In this document: positions 42,601-51,950 of the stretch, piece by piece
Layout of the letters: every line of letters starts with the position of its first letter
Numbering within the stretch: position 1 is the first letter of the stretch
Assembly (NCBI RefSeq): GCF_030817535.1
Contig: NZ_JAUSZL010000002.1
Coordinates: 310,001-374,000, forward strand
Length of the DNA: 64,000 nt
Direction: 5' to 3'
Source: Streptomyces sp. V3I8
GTDB taxonomy: Bacteria > Actinomycetota > Actinomycetes > Streptomycetales > Streptomycetaceae
Notes under the pieces: generated by a model
What the model was told of the DNA's origin: nothing
Seen by the model: the letters and a program-made list of their open reading frames with translations, nothing else
Databases searched by the model: none
Translations under genes and position numbers: made by a program

Positions 42601-43605
42601 GTGCCTCAAGACATCGAGTTCTTCATGCCGATCCCGTCCCGCCGCAGCCGGGATTACGAACGAACCCAAGCTCACCACCTGTCCTGGCCCCGGACGCTTG
42701 GCCTCATCAACTCCGAAGCTGCCGAGCAACGTCACCTCCAGGCCGACTACGCCGACCTGGCTGCCCGCTTCTACCCATCCGCCACCGGACCGGACGCGGA
42801 TCTGGGCGTTGACCTGATGACGTTCTTCTTCCTGTTCGACGACCTGTTCGACGGCCCGCGCGGTGAAGATCCCACGGCAGCACGCGCCCTCACCGACGCC
42901 GTGGCCGCCGCACTCGACGGGCCACTGCCCGCCGAGGCCCCGGCCATCGCGCACGGATTCTCCGACGTCTGGAGGCGGACCCGCCAGGGAATGTCACCGG
43001 CGTGGTGTGCGAGGGCCGCCCTGACGTGGCACGGATACCTTGCGGGCTACGTGGACGAAGCCGCAAGCCGCCACCGCCATGCGCCCTGTGCCTCGATGGC
43101 CGAATACCTGGCCGTGCGCCGCCACACCATCGGGGCGCAGCCGACCGTCGACCTCGCCGAACGAGTAGGCCATTACGAAGTGCACCAGGGCCTCTTCGAC
43201 AGCGCCGTCATCGCCGCGATGCTGCGGATCGCCATCGACACCAACCTGATCGACAACGACATCGCCTCGCTGGAGAAGGAAGAGGCCCGTGGGGAGCGGA
43301 ACAACATCGTCCTGGTCGTCCAGCGAGAGAGAGGCTGGCCCGTTTCGCGCTGCATCGCCCACCTGCAGGACGAGGTGCGCACCCGCCTCGAACAGTTCTT
43401 GATGCTGGAGGACTGCCTGCCGAAGGTCTACGACTCCTACGGCCTGCCCGCCGCCGAACGCGTCATTGCGGACACATATCTCAACGACGGGATCCGCGCG
43501 CTCATCCGCGGAGCCTACGACTGGCACCGGCGCTCCGGACGCTACTCGTCCGAGTACGCGATTGCGGCCGGACGCCTCGGCTACCTGGAGGAACTGGGCG
43601 CATGA
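42601..43605 (+). CDS. ptlA: Pentalenene synthase-type sesquiterpene cyclase
   Basis: A 334-residue class I terpene cyclase that closely follows pentalenene synthase. GTG 42601 has GAAGGGAG upstream and gives the family-typical MPQDIEFFMPIPSR. Active-site residues fall at the numbers known for the S. exfoliatus enzyme: Phe76, Phe77, Asp80, Asp81, Asp84 (FFFLFDDLFDG), the NSE triad Asn219, Ser223, Glu227 (NDIASLEKEEARGE), and Trp308/His309 before the Arg-Tyr pair (YDWHRRSGRY). It should cyclise farnesyl diphosphate to pentalenene or a close relative. The stop overlaps the next P450 start (ATGA). The standard pentalenolactone genes are not nearby. Confidence 0.93.
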   Translation: MPQDIEFFMPIPSRRSRDYERTQAHHLSWPRTLGLINSEAAEQRHLQADYADLAARFYPSATGPDADLGVDLMTFFFLFDDLFDGPRGEDPTAARALTDAVAAALDGPLPAEAPAIAHGFSDVWRRTRQGMSPAWCARAALTWHGYLAGYVDEAASRHRHAPCASMAEYLAVRRHTIGAQPTVDLAERVGHYEVHQGLFDSAVIAAMLRIAIDTNLIDNDIASLEKEEARGERNNIVLVVQRERGWPVSRCIAHLQDEVRTRLEQFLMLEDCLPKVYDSYGLPAAERVIADTYLNDGIRALIRGAYDWHRRSGRYSSEYAIAAGRLGYLEELGA

Positions 43606-44957
43606 TCCCCCTGGCACCCGGAGCGCTGCCCCTGGCAGGCCACGCCCACTCCATCATCCGTAACCCCCTCGGTTTCCTCCGCACCCTGGCACCGTACGGA
43701 GACATCGTCAGGGTCCGGCTCGGACCGATCACGGCCCTGGTGCTCTGCGACCCCGCGCTGGTCCGGCAGGTCCTGCTCAACGACCGGCTGTTCGACAAGG
43801 GCGGGCCCACCTACGAGCGGGCGCGCGAGTTCCTGGGCGACAGCCTCTCGACCTGCCCGCACAGCCGGCACCGCCAGCAGCGTCGACGTCTGCAGCCCGC
43901 GTTCCATGCCACGAAACTCCCGCAGTACACGCGGACGATGACCGATCAGATCGGTGTGGTCACCCGCACCTGGCGCGACGGCCAGAGCATCGACGTCATG
44001 GCGGAGACCAAGAAGATCACGGTCCGGGTCCTGACCAGGTCGATCTTCGGGACCGACCTGTCCGATCGGGAGATCGAGCAGATCAGCCACGGCATCGACG
44101 ACCTCACCGCGGGCATGCATGCCCGCATGTTCCTGCCGGCTCCGCTGGACAAGCTGCCCACACCCCGCAACGTCCGATACCACCGGGCTAACTCCACCAT
44201 CCGGGAAATCGTCCAACGGCTCATCGACGAGGACCGCAGCCGGCCCACCGGCGCCTCCGGCTCCGAGACCCTGCTCGGCATCCTGACAGCCGACGACTGG
44301 GCCGACGGGCCCCTGTCCGACGCCGACATCCTCGACCAGGCGACATCGTTCCTTCTGGCCGGTATGGAGACGACGGCCGAAGCCATGGCCTGGGCGCTGT
44401 GCCTGGCAGTACAGCACCCCGAGGTCATGGCACGGCTGCGCGCCGAGACTGCCGAAGTCCTCGCCGGGGCGCCGGCGCAGTGGGAACACCTGCCGGATCT
44501 GAAACTGACCACCTCGATCATCAGCGAGACCCTGCGCATGTATCCCGGGCTGTGGGTCACCACCCGGGTCGCCACCGCGGACACGAAACTGGGCGAACAC
44601 CTCATCCCGAGCGGGTCCCACCTGCTCATCAGCCCCTACCTGCTGCAGCACCGTCCCGAGATCTATCCGGATCCCGACCGCTTCGACCCCGGCCGGTGGA
44701 CCGACCCCGATCCCAGCAGACCGCTGGATGCCTTCATCCCGTTCATGGCGGGCGCCCGCAAATGCATGGCCGCCGACTTCGCCGTCACCGAAGCAGTCCT
44801 CACCCTGGCTACCCTCACCGACGCCTGGGACTTCACTGCTCCAGCACAACGCCCCCAAGCAGCAGCCGCCGCCACCCTGCGTCCCAAAGACCTATCCATG
44901 CGCGTCACGAGGAGAGACCGACGCCCAAGTTTTCAGCAATCAGACCCGGTCCTTTGA
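43602..44957 (+). CDS. Cytochrome P450, pentalenene oxygenase-like position
   Basis: A 451-residue P450 coupled by ATGA overlap to the terpene synthase, like ptlI next to ptlA in pentalenolactone clusters. The N-terminus PLAPGALPLAGHAHSIIRNP is proline-rich. I-helix: FLLAGMETTAEAMAWAL. ExxR: SETLRMYPGLW. Heme loop: FMAGARKCMAADFAVTEA with Cys388; the usual Gly two residues after the Cys is Ala here. The most likely job is hydroxylation or stepwise oxidation of the sesquiterpene. PtlI identity is by context, not proven. Confidence 0.88.
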   Translation: MIPLAPGALPLAGHAHSIIRNPLGFLRTLAPYGDIVRVRLGPITALVLCDPALVRQVLLNDRLFDKGGPTYERAREFLGDSLSTCPHSRHRQQRRRLQPAFHATKLPQYTRTMTDQIGVVTRTWRDGQSIDVMAETKKITVRVLTRSIFGTDLSDREIEQISHGIDDLTAGMHARMFLPAPLDKLPTPRNVRYHRANSTIREIVQRLIDEDRSRPTGASGSETLLGILTADDWADGPLSDADILDQATSFLLAGMETTAEAMAWALCLAVQHPEVMARLRAETAEVLAGAPAQWEHLPDLKLTTSIISETLRMYPGLWVTTRVATADTKLGEHLIPSGSHLLISPYLLQHRPEIYPDPDRFDPGRWTDPDPSRPLDAFIPFMAGARKCMAADFAVTEAVLTLATLTDAWDFTAPAQRPQAAAAATLRPKDLSMRVTRRDRRPSFQQSDPVL

Positions 44958-45006
44958 GCTGCGGCTGAGCACACTGAGGTTCAACCTCGGGAGTGGACAC
45001 CGGGTC

Positions 45007-45138
45007 TCATGCGACAAGTGACAACTTACGGGACGAGATCAGTTGTCGTTCGAACTCAACTGGTGTGAGGTGGCCGGGGGCGGAGTGCCGGCAACGCCGG
45101 TTGCGGTAGGCCAGCCAGCGGAACACCTCCAGACGTGT
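45007..45138 (-). pseudogene. C-terminal fragment of an IS3-type transposase
   Basis: Reads TRLEVFRWLAYRNRRCRHSA, PGHLTPVEFERQL and SSRKLSLVA before TGA 45007, the standard C-terminus of IS3/IS481-like integrases. The frame is fused at about 45138 to an unrelated transposase fragment. Non-functional. Confidence 0.75.
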
Positions 45139-45434
45139 CCCATACTGCGGCGGATGCTGTGGGCTTCCAGGAGCGGGCGGACGTCTTTCGCTGCGCGGCT
45201 GATGGTCATGCCGGTGGTGTTGAAGAGCTGGCCCAGGAGGTCCATGGTCGCGAGTTTCCGCAGGTGGAGCACGGTAACCAGGACCCGGTCGGCTGAGGTG
45301 AGCTTGGCTTTGGCTCCTGCACCAGGGGTCACCGGGCGTTCGTGGCCTCGACACGTGCGGAGCACTTCCTCGCGTTGGACCTCCATCGCTGGAGGCAACG
45401 AGTCGATGAGTTCGCTGAGCTGCCGACGGGTCAT
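45139..45434 (-). pseudogene. N-terminal fragment of an IS5-like transposase
   Basis: Reads MTRRQLSELIDSLPP, AKLTSADRVLVTVLHLRKLA and NTTGMTISRAAKDVRPLLEA, the N-terminal helix-turn-helix domain of transposases like the one at 26968 (which has the equivalent VNEVRPLL). The catalytic core is missing; the sequence stops at the IS3 fragment junction. Confidence 0.7.
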
Positions 45435-45960
45435 CCCGGTCGGTTCCGGGTCCTGGAGCGAACGCCGCGTGAAGCGAGAGTCAGTCGATCCGCCAGGGCC
45501 TCATCCGGTGTGCTGCCGGCGGTCGCGGCGATGGTCTGGAACATGACTTCATGGCTGGTCAGGGGTCCGCCGCGCCAGTTCATGGTGATGTGGGAGAACA
45601 GTCTGTGATCGCCTTCCCGGCCCGGCCGGGGAAGTCGTGGGTCTCGACCCTCACAGGTTGCCCTGCGGGCCGCCATTCGTGCCCGGCGTTCTTGCAGTCG
45701 CCGATCAGCTCCTTCTTCTCGCTGTCCACGCTGATCACCGGGTCACCGGGTCACCGGCATCCCTGTGGTCGCGTGCCTGTTCGTTGAGGTAGCGGAACTG
45801 GGTGTCCCGGTCCGGGTGCTGAGCACCCTCGATGGTCTTGGCGTTGGCCTGGAGACTGAAGCCTTCCTCCCGCAGCAGGCCGGCGACCGTGTCGGCGCAG
45901 CCCCGGATCGAGGCCCACTCCGGTCTCCCCGTACCAGACCAACGAGCCCGACAACTGGAA
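45435..45960 (-). pseudogene. Relic of an ISAzo13-type transposase
   Basis: Pieces in order on the minus strand: GFSLQANAKTIEGAQHPDRD with QFRYLNEQARDH (about 45880-45750), ISVDSEKKELIGDCKNAGHE and VRVETHDFPG (about 45740-45600), then after a shift HITMNWRGGPLTSHEVMFQT (about 45600-45520). These are hallmark segments of ISAzo13 transposases. Frameshifts and missing ends show it is dead. The DNA up to 46125 shows no further gene. Confidence 0.75.
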
Positions 45961-46125
45961 GCCACGACTCGTTTTCCGGCAAGCCCTTGCGTAGCAGAGT
46001 CGTTCGTTTGACGGATTCACCTGCGGATGCGTCGGCTCCACTTCTTCATGAGCACTCGGTTCCCGCTGTGTGAGCAGATGATGACGGCGGGCAGCAGGCG
46101 GCGTCCGAGCTGCTCTGCTGGACGC

Positions 46126-46965
46126 ATGAACAACAACCACAGGTCCGCTTTCCCCCACCGGCAGATGTTCTGCCGGCCCTCCCGCTATGCCCTGCCGACG
46201 CTGGCCGGCGTCACACTCTGTGCCGCTCTGGCCGGATGCGCTGATCAGGGCACCGGCACGCGGGCGGAGGGAACGAGCGGGACGACGAACGAGGTGCGGA
46301 GCACCGGTACGAAGGTGCTGTGGATCGGCGACTCCATCGCAGGAGCGGAGGCCCCTGCTGTGAATGCAGCCCTCGAAGCGGGTGGCGTGGAGTTCGAGGA
46401 CGCATCGTCCGACGGCGGGGGCACGGTCGTCGCCGGCAGCGAGAAGATCACGAAGATGATCGCTGCCGACACCTGGAAGCGACTGGCCAAGGGCGTCGGG
46501 TCGTTGCGGCCCACTGTCGTCGCTTACCAGATCACGACGTACGACTGGGGAAGCCGGGACCAACAGCGCATGGCTTACGAAAAGCTTGTCAGGACCGCCC
46601 AGAAAGTCGGGGCCAGGGCGGTGTTCGTTCCGGCCCCGCCCGTCAAGGTGGACGACTTCTACAAGCAGCACACGCCGCAGATGCGTACCGCTCCACGGGT
46701 CGCCAGGGAGGTCGCCGAGAACAGTGGCGGTGCAGCGGTGTTTCTCGACGCCTCACGGCTGTGGGGCACCGATGCCGCGGCGCAGAAGGCTCAGCGTGCT
46801 GGCGACGGAATCCACAACTGCCAGCAGGGGGCAGCCGCCTTTGCTGCCTGGTTCAGCAAGGAACTCGGCGAGAAGGAGGACTTCACGCCCGCGGCCGTCG
46901 ACATCTGGGCCAAAGGCTCGTGGACCAGTGACGAGCGGTACGCCAACCTCAAGTGCGACAGCTGA
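46126..46965 (+). CDS. SGNH-hydrolase-like lipoprotein
   Basis: A 279-residue probable lipoprotein: basic N-terminus, hydrophobic segment and lipobox LAGC near residue 38. The mature part is an SGNH/GDSL-like fold: catalytic Ser block VLWIGDSIAGAEAP, TVVAYQITTYDWGSR (where Asn of block III would lie), and GDGIHNCQQGAAAFA near the C-terminal Asp-x-x-His block. It lies 16 bases before an acyltransferase-3 gene. In many bacteria SGNH is fused to that acyltransferase; here the two are separate genes. Probably de-/O-acetylates an envelope glycan. ATG 46168 is an alternative start. Confidence 0.82.
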   Translation: MNNNHRSAFPHRQMFCRPSRYALPTLAGVTLCAALAGCADQGTGTRAEGTSGTTNEVRSTGTKVLWIGDSIAGAEAPAVNAALEAGGVEFEDASSDGGGTVVAGSEKITKMIAADTWKRLAKGVGSLRPTVVAYQITTYDWGSRDQQRMAYEKLVRTAQKVGARAVFVPAPPVKVDDFYKQHTPQMRTAPRVAREVAENSGGAAVFLDASRLWGTDAAAQKAQRAGDGIHNCQQGAAAFAAWFSKELGEKEDFTPAAVDIWAKGSWTSDERYANLKCDS

Positions 46966-46981
46966 GGGAGCGGTACGTCTC

Positions 46982-48160
46982 ATGACTGGGCGTCGTGTGC
47001 ATATCGCCGCGCTCGATGGACTGCGTGGACTCGCGGTCGCTGCCGTGCTCCTTTATCACGCTGGGCAGCTACGCGGCGGATTCCTCGGTGTCGACCTGTT
47101 CTTCGTGCTGTCCGGGTTCCTGATCACCGGGCTGTTGCTCGGCGAGGCGGTGGAACGCGGCCGTATCGGCCTGGCTTCCTTCTGGCGCCGCCGGGCCCGT
47201 CGTCTGCTGCCCGCGCTGACTTGTGTCGTGGTCGTGAGCACGGCGGCGACATGGGCCTGGGGCACGCCTGCCCAACTGCGGTTCGCGCTCGACGACATGC
47301 CATGGGTCGGGGCCCAGGCGGTCAACTGGCATTACATCGCCGGACAGATCGGATACTGGAACGCCTCCGACACCCGGGTCTTCGCCCACCTGTGGAGCAT
47401 CGGCGTGGAGTGGCAGTTCTATCTGGCCTGGCCGTTGGTGGTGGCCGTGACAGCTCCTGGTCGCCACGGCGAGCGGATCGTGGCCCTGCTCGCCGGTTCG
47501 GGTGCTCTGCTCTCCCTCGCCCTGACCGTTGCGTTCGGTGCTGCGGTGGACACCACCCGCGCCTACGAGGGCACCGACACCCGCGCGACCGCACTGCTGC
47601 TCGGAGCGCTCGCGGCCACCATGCCCGTACGCCGTCTGGCGCGCCGGCTCCCGCGCGGTGCGGCCGACCCGGTGTGTCTCCTGCTGGCGGGCGGGCTCGC
47701 GGTGGCCTGGGCCGTGACCGAGGGCGAGAGAGCGCCGCTGCTTTTCGAGGGCGGTCTCTTCCTGCACTCCCTGGCTGCGGCAGCACTGGTCGTCCTGTTG
47801 GCCGAGGTGCCGGACACCCGCGCGGCCCGGATCACCGGAACCCGCCTGCCACGGCGTCTGGGTGACGTCTCCTACAGCCTGTATCTGTGGCACTGGCCGG
47901 TGTATCTGCTGCTGTTGCCTCGGCTCACCGGGCTCGGTGACCGGGGCGGCGCCGCCGTCGCCATCGGGGTGTCGCTGGTGGCCGCTGCGGTGACGAAGCG
48001 GCTGGTCGAGGACCCCGTACGATTCCGTTCGGGTTGGGCGCGCGGCCGACGCGGCCCGGTCGCGGTGGCGGCACTGGCCCTTACCGGGGTCACGCTGTGC
48101 GTAACGGTCCCCGCGCCTGTGCCGGGTGCGGGGACCGTCGACATCAGCCAGTTGCGGTGA
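46982..48160 (+). CDS. Acyltransferase-3 (OafA/YrhL-like) membrane protein
   Basis: A 392-residue integral membrane O-acyltransferase. N-terminal signature: IAALDGLRGLAVAAVLLYHA then GGFLGVDLFFVLSGFLITGL. The RRRARRLLPAL and LWSIGVEWQFYLAWPLVV motifs and the late DVSYSLYLWHWPVYLLLLP are all typical, with about ten membrane helices. The protein ends with VPAPVPGAGTVDISQ outside the last helix, where fused relatives carry an SGNH domain. It works with the lipoprotein upstream, presumably acetylating a cell-wall polymer, glycan or secreted metabolite. Confidence 0.92.
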   Translation: MTGRRVHIAALDGLRGLAVAAVLLYHAGQLRGGFLGVDLFFVLSGFLITGLLLGEAVERGRIGLASFWRRRARRLLPALTCVVVVSTAATWAWGTPAQLRFALDDMPWVGAQAVNWHYIAGQIGYWNASDTRVFAHLWSIGVEWQFYLAWPLVVAVTAPGRHGERIVALLAGSGALLSLALTVAFGAAVDTTRAYEGTDTRATALLLGALAATMPVRRLARRLPRGAADPVCLLLAGGLAVAWAVTEGERAPLLFEGGLFLHSLAAAALVVLLAEVPDTRAARITGTRLPRRLGDVSYSLYLWHWPVYLLLLPRLTGLGDRGGAAVAIGVSLVAAAVTKRLVEDPVRFRSGWARGRRGPVAVAALALTGVTLCVTVPAPVPGAGTVDISQLR

Positions 48161-48241
48161 GCCACGCACCGGACGGCCGCGTGGCCGTCCGGTGCCTGAT
48201 ACTTCACGAAACCTGCATCCTCCGCCGAAGGGACCCTGTTC

Positions 48242-48940
48242 ATGCCTCGCGTCCTGCTGATCGAGGACGATCCGGCCGTGCGCCGCGGTGTCGTCCTGGG
48301 CCTGTCCCGCAACGGACACGAGACCGAAGCGGTCGGTACCGGTGAGGACGGTCTGGAGGCACTGGCCGCCGGCAAACCCGACCTCGTACTCCTCGATCTG
48401 ATGTTGCCGGGCATGAGCGGCCTGGAGGTGTGCCGCCGCATCCGTGAGACCAGTCGCCTGCCGATCGTGATTCTGTCCGCGCGCGGTGACGACATCGACG
48501 TCGTGATCGGTCTGGAGACGGGCGCCGACGACTACGTCGTCAAGCCCGCGAGCGCCGCGCTCATCGAGGCCCGTATGCGTGCGGTGCTGCGCCGCGTCGC
48601 ACCCGCCCAGGCCGACACCGGCACGGATACCGGGCCCATCACTGTGGGCGATCTGGAGATCGACCGCAGCGCGCTCATCGTCCGCAGGCGTGGCGATGAA
48701 CTGCAACTCGCCCCTTCCGAGTTGAAGCTGCTGCTGTTTCTCAGTGCCGCACCGGAACGGACCTTCGCCCGCCAGCAGTTGCTCGAGGACGTCTGGGAGC
48801 ACAGCTACTACGGGGACGCCCGTCTGGTGGACGCCTGCGTGATGCGGCTGCGCGCCAAGATCGAGGAGGACCCGCGCCGCCCGGTGTACGTCCAGACCGT
48901 ACGCGGCTTCGGTTACCGCTTCGGCCCGCTGCCGGCATGA
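48242..48940 (+). CDS. OmpR-family response regulator
   Basis: A 232-residue response regulator: receiver domain with acidic pocket LIEDDP, phospho-acceptor Asp in LVLLDLMLPGMSG, Thr/Ser switch in VILSARGDD and Lys in DYVVKPAS. The C-terminal winged helix shows LAPSELKLLLFLSAAPERTF and VYVQTVRGFGYRFGPLP. Sequence style is close to AfsQ1/CseB-type Streptomyces regulators. Its stop overlaps the histidine kinase start (ATGA, 48937-48940). Confidence 0.92.
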   Translation: MPRVLLIEDDPAVRRGVVLGLSRNGHETEAVGTGEDGLEALAAGKPDLVLLDLMLPGMSGLEVCRRIRETSRLPIVILSARGDDIDVVIGLETGADDYVVKPASAALIEARMRAVLRRVAPAQADTGTDTGPITVGDLEIDRSALIVRRRGDELQLAPSELKLLLFLSAAPERTFARQQLLEDVWEHSYYGDARLVDACVMRLRAKIEEDPRRPVYVQTVRGFGYRFGPLPA

Positions 48941-50388
48941 GCCACGTGTTCCCCCGCGGCCTGCGCCCGCGCCTGGTCGTCGTCTTCCTCCTCGTCGCCG
49001 CGCTCAGCGCGCTCATCACCGCCGCGCTCACCTTCCGCCAAGCTCGAGGCGCGATCCTGGCCCGTACCCAGCACAGCGCCGTCGACGATCTGCGTCTACA
49101 GGTCGACTCGCTCGTCCCCGACTTGCCGCCCGATCCCATGGCCACGGATCTGCGCGTCTTCGCGCGCCAACTGGACCGTGCCTCGGGCTCGCGCGACTGG
49201 CGCACAGCCGTCTCCCACGACGGCGGCCCCCTCATCGGCACCGCGCGCATCGGCAGCAGCGCCCTGCGCAGCGCGGCAAAGAGTGGCGACACCACCTTCT
49301 ACGAGCGCGTGGAGCACACCGGTGGACCCCAACTGCTCATCGGCATGCCGGTCAACTACACGGGCCGCGGTGAAGACGCGGGGAAGCCATCAGGGCTCGT
49401 CGTCTACGCGGTTCTCTCGCTGGACGGTGAACGGGCCGACATCTCCGCGCTGATCACCGCGGCCTGGGCAGGCGCCGTCCCCGCACTTGTCCTCGGCGTC
49501 GTTCCCGCCCTGTTCGCGGCCCGCCGAGTCCTGCGTCCGGTGCGGCAGTTGCGTACGGCGGCCGAGAAGATCACGTCGGGTGCCCTGGACACACGCCTGG
49601 CCGTCGTCGGCAGGGACGAACTGGCTGCGCTGAGCGGCACGTTCAACACCATGGCAGCCGCGTTGGAGCGGGACGCCGCCGAACTGCGACGTATGGAGGC
49701 GAACGCCCGCCGGTTCGCCGCCGATGTCTCACACGAGTTGCGCACCCCGCTCGCCGCGATGGTCGCCGTCACCGATGCCCTCGACGAGGACGCCCGCTCC
49801 GGCACGCTGCCTCCGGACACCGCCGACGCGGTCCTTCTCATCAGCGACGAGACCCGCAAGCTGGCGGGCATGGTGGAGGACCTGATGGAGATCTCCCGCT
49901 TCGATGCGGGCGCGGTGGTCCTGCACCTGGACGACGTGAGCCTGCGCACCGTCATCCGCAAGACGCTCCAGTTGCGCGGCTGGCGGGAACCGGACGAGGT
50001 GATCACCGAGCTGCCCGAGGACGATGCGCGCATCCGAGTCGACGCACGCCGCATCGACGTCGTCCTCGCCAACCTGATCGGCAACGCGCTGCGGCACGGC
50101 ACCCCGCCCGTCACCGTCCGGGCAACTGCCACGAAGGGGGCCGTCGTGATCAGGGTCGCCGACTGCGGCCCCGGCATCCCGGACGACGTCCTGCCACATG
50201 TCTTCGACCGCTTCTACAAGGCGGACGCCTCGCGGGCCCGCTCCGCAGGCAGCGGCCTCGGACTCGCCATCGCGATGGAGAACGTACGTCTGCACCACGG
50301 CACCCTCACTGCCACCAACCTTCCCGGCGAGGGAGCGGTGTTCACCGTGACCCTCTCGTACCGGCCCTCAAAGGAAGATCCGTCATGA
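48937..50388 (+). CDS. Sensor histidine kinase
   Basis: A 483-residue membrane kinase. TM1 is about residues 10-32 (LVVVFLLVAALSALITAALT) and TM2 about 170-190 (AAWAGAVPALVLGVVPALFA), enclosing a roughly 140-residue extracellular sensor. HAMP follows (RRVLRPVRQLRTAAEKITSG). H-box: FAADVSHELRTPLAAMVAV. N-box: LANLIGNALRHGTPPV. G-boxes: VADCGPGIPDDVLPHVFDRF and AGSGLGLAIAMENVRLHHG. It overlaps the regulator before it and the lipoprotein after it by four bases each. Probably senses envelope stress. Confidence 0.93.
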   Translation: MSHVFPRGLRPRLVVVFLLVAALSALITAALTFRQARGAILARTQHSAVDDLRLQVDSLVPDLPPDPMATDLRVFARQLDRASGSRDWRTAVSHDGGPLIGTARIGSSALRSAAKSGDTTFYERVEHTGGPQLLIGMPVNYTGRGEDAGKPSGLVVYAVLSLDGERADISALITAAWAGAVPALVLGVVPALFAARRVLRPVRQLRTAAEKITSGALDTRLAVVGRDELAALSGTFNTMAAALERDAAELRRMEANARRFAADVSHELRTPLAAMVAVTDALDEDARSGTLPPDTADAVLLISDETRKLAGMVEDLMEISRFDAGAVVLHLDDVSLRTVIRKTLQLRGWREPDEVITELPEDDARIRVDARRIDVVLANLIGNALRHGTPPVTVRATATKGAVVIRVADCGPGIPDDVLPHVFDRFYKADASRARSAGSGLGLAIAMENVRLHHGTLTATNLPGEGAVFTVTLSYRPSKEDPS

Positions 50389-50915
50389 AGCGTCGAATCA
50401 TCCTGATCGCGGCTCTGTCGGCGGTTCTGCCGACGGGCTGTGGGGTCGGTTCCACCGGCCCGGTCCCGGCCGGCGCCCCGGCCTCCGGACTGCAGGCGGA
50501 CTCCGGAGCTCACTACGCCCACCTGTACTTCGTCGGCCCGTACGGTGTCCAGGCCGTGTCCCGCGAACGGGACGCCCCCGTGACCCCGCAGCAGGCACTC
50601 GACCTCCTCCGCAAAGGCCCCGACAAGGCCGAACGGGCCCGTGGGCTGATCACCGAGGTGCCTCCGCTCCAAGGACGGCTGACGGCGCGCGCCACCGACG
50701 GCGCCGTGGACGTGTACCTCCCGGTGCCTGTGGCGAACATGACCGGCGGCGGCCTCGGCCTCAGCCAGATCATCTGCACGGCGGCCAACGCCGAAGTACC
50801 CGGCGCCGAGCAGCCCTCCGCCGTGGACGTACGGGTGCATGAGACGGGCTACGCGACGGAATGGACCGTGCGGTGCAACACGGCGGGCACAGTCGTTCCC
50901 CTGCCGGGCCGTTGA
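50385..50915 (+). CDS. GerMN-domain lipoprotein
   Basis: A 176-residue lipoprotein with the signal MKRRIILIAALSAVLPTGCG and lipobox Cys19. The mature part resembles a GerMN domain: HLYFVGPYGVQAVSRERDAP, TPQQALDLLRKGPDKAERA, ITEVPPLQGRLTARATDGAV and LSQIICTAANAEVPG. GerMN lipoproteins next to two-component systems (as LpqB by MtrAB) modulate the kinase. The ATGA overlap with the kinase supports a three-protein unit: regulator, sensor and external modulator. Confidence 0.85.
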   Translation: MKRRIILIAALSAVLPTGCGVGSTGPVPAGAPASGLQADSGAHYAHLYFVGPYGVQAVSRERDAPVTPQQALDLLRKGPDKAERARGLITEVPPLQGRLTARATDGAVDVYLPVPVANMTGGGLGLSQIICTAANAEVPGAEQPSAVDVRVHETGYATEWTVRCNTAGTVVPLPGR

Positions 50916-50935
50916 TACGGGAGCAGGTGCGCACT

Positions 50936-51310
50936 TCCCAGGTGAAGCTATCCGCAGCCCCGCCCCCGTGGCGGAGACCGCGAGCCGTCCACGACCCCGG
51001 CAGGATGCTCGTGGACCTGGCACCGGCGGTCGCACTCGGCGGCGACTGCCTGGCCGACGTCGCCATACTGCGGGCCGAGCCAGGTGTGTTCGGCCCGGTC
51101 GCCTCGGATCCGGCGGTCTCCCGTTCGATCGGCACCCTCGCCGCCTCCGGCGAGAAGGCGCTGCCCGCGATCCGCGCCGTACGTTCTGACGTCCGCAAAA
51201 GAGTATGGGAGTTGGCCGGCGGGCGGGCCCCGGATGCCGCCGGGCAGGCGACCGCGGACCTGGACGGGGTCCTGGTCGGGGTCCTGGTCGTCGCGCACTC
51301 GGACAAGGTG
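50936..51310 (+). pseudogene. N-terminal fragment of an IS1380-type transposase
   Basis: Reads VHDPGRMLVDLAPAVALGGD, CLADVAILRAEPGVFGPVAS and LPAIRAVRSDVRKRVWELAG, then LVVAHSDKVETV. These match the conserved N-terminal third of IS1380 transposases (the usual RHDPGRVLxDLA and GGDCLAD motifs). The catalytic remainder is absent. Confidence 0.75.
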
Positions 51311-51950
51311 GAAACGGTCTGCTTCGCGCAGATGGCGCGAGGGTCCAGTCGGCCCGTCGACGGGTGCGTTGATCGGCGGATACGCCTTGGGTTGCAACGA
51401 CCGCTGGAGCCCAGACGGCCGGGGCGACCACAGCCCCCGCCGGTGTGATCACTCACAGCCCCAGCCGGTGTGATCACTTCCCGGCCGGGTCCGCTTCAGG
51501 CGCCGGGGGTCCGGCGCTATCGCGCAGGGCGTGGGCGGTCCGCTCGCAGGCGCGGGCGATGCACTCGAGGAAAGGGGGACCCGGGGGTTGGTCTGTGCTT
51601 CCCGCTACAGCGCAGCCAGTGCCTCGATCCGCTCCTCCGCGCCCTCGGGCAGCGTGCAGGGCCGACCGCCCAACCGCCGCGCAGGACGCGGCACCGCCGG
51701 GCTCACGGCCGGGACGTGGCGGATCACGGTCCGCTCCACCACCTCGCGCACCGGCTCCGCACTACGACCGCCCTCAGCAACCAACCGCTCCGCACGCGTC
51801 TGCGCCCGGCGCAGCTTCGATGCCCGACGCCGGTGCAAGGACCGGCCGACGAAGTGCTCGCGGCCCTGTGCCGCCAGGTCGTGCCGGAGCACCGGGATCG
51901 AGCTGCTACCGCAAGAGCGCAAGGTCACGTACGTCAGAAGGCCGGCCTCC
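51311..51950. other. 640-bp stretch without a recognised gene
   Basis: A 25-bp direct repeat (cacagccccNgccggtgtga core) occurs twice at 51429-51478. A minus-strand open frame at 51605-51928 contains a helical stretch (ASKLRRAQTRAERLVAEGG) but has no ribosome site or family, so I do not call it a gene. Probably the body of the IS graveyard. Confidence 0.45.

Noticed and set aside
51605..51928. A 107-codon minus-strand frame
   Set aside because: One helical segment looks natural, but there is no start signal and it lies among transposon relics.
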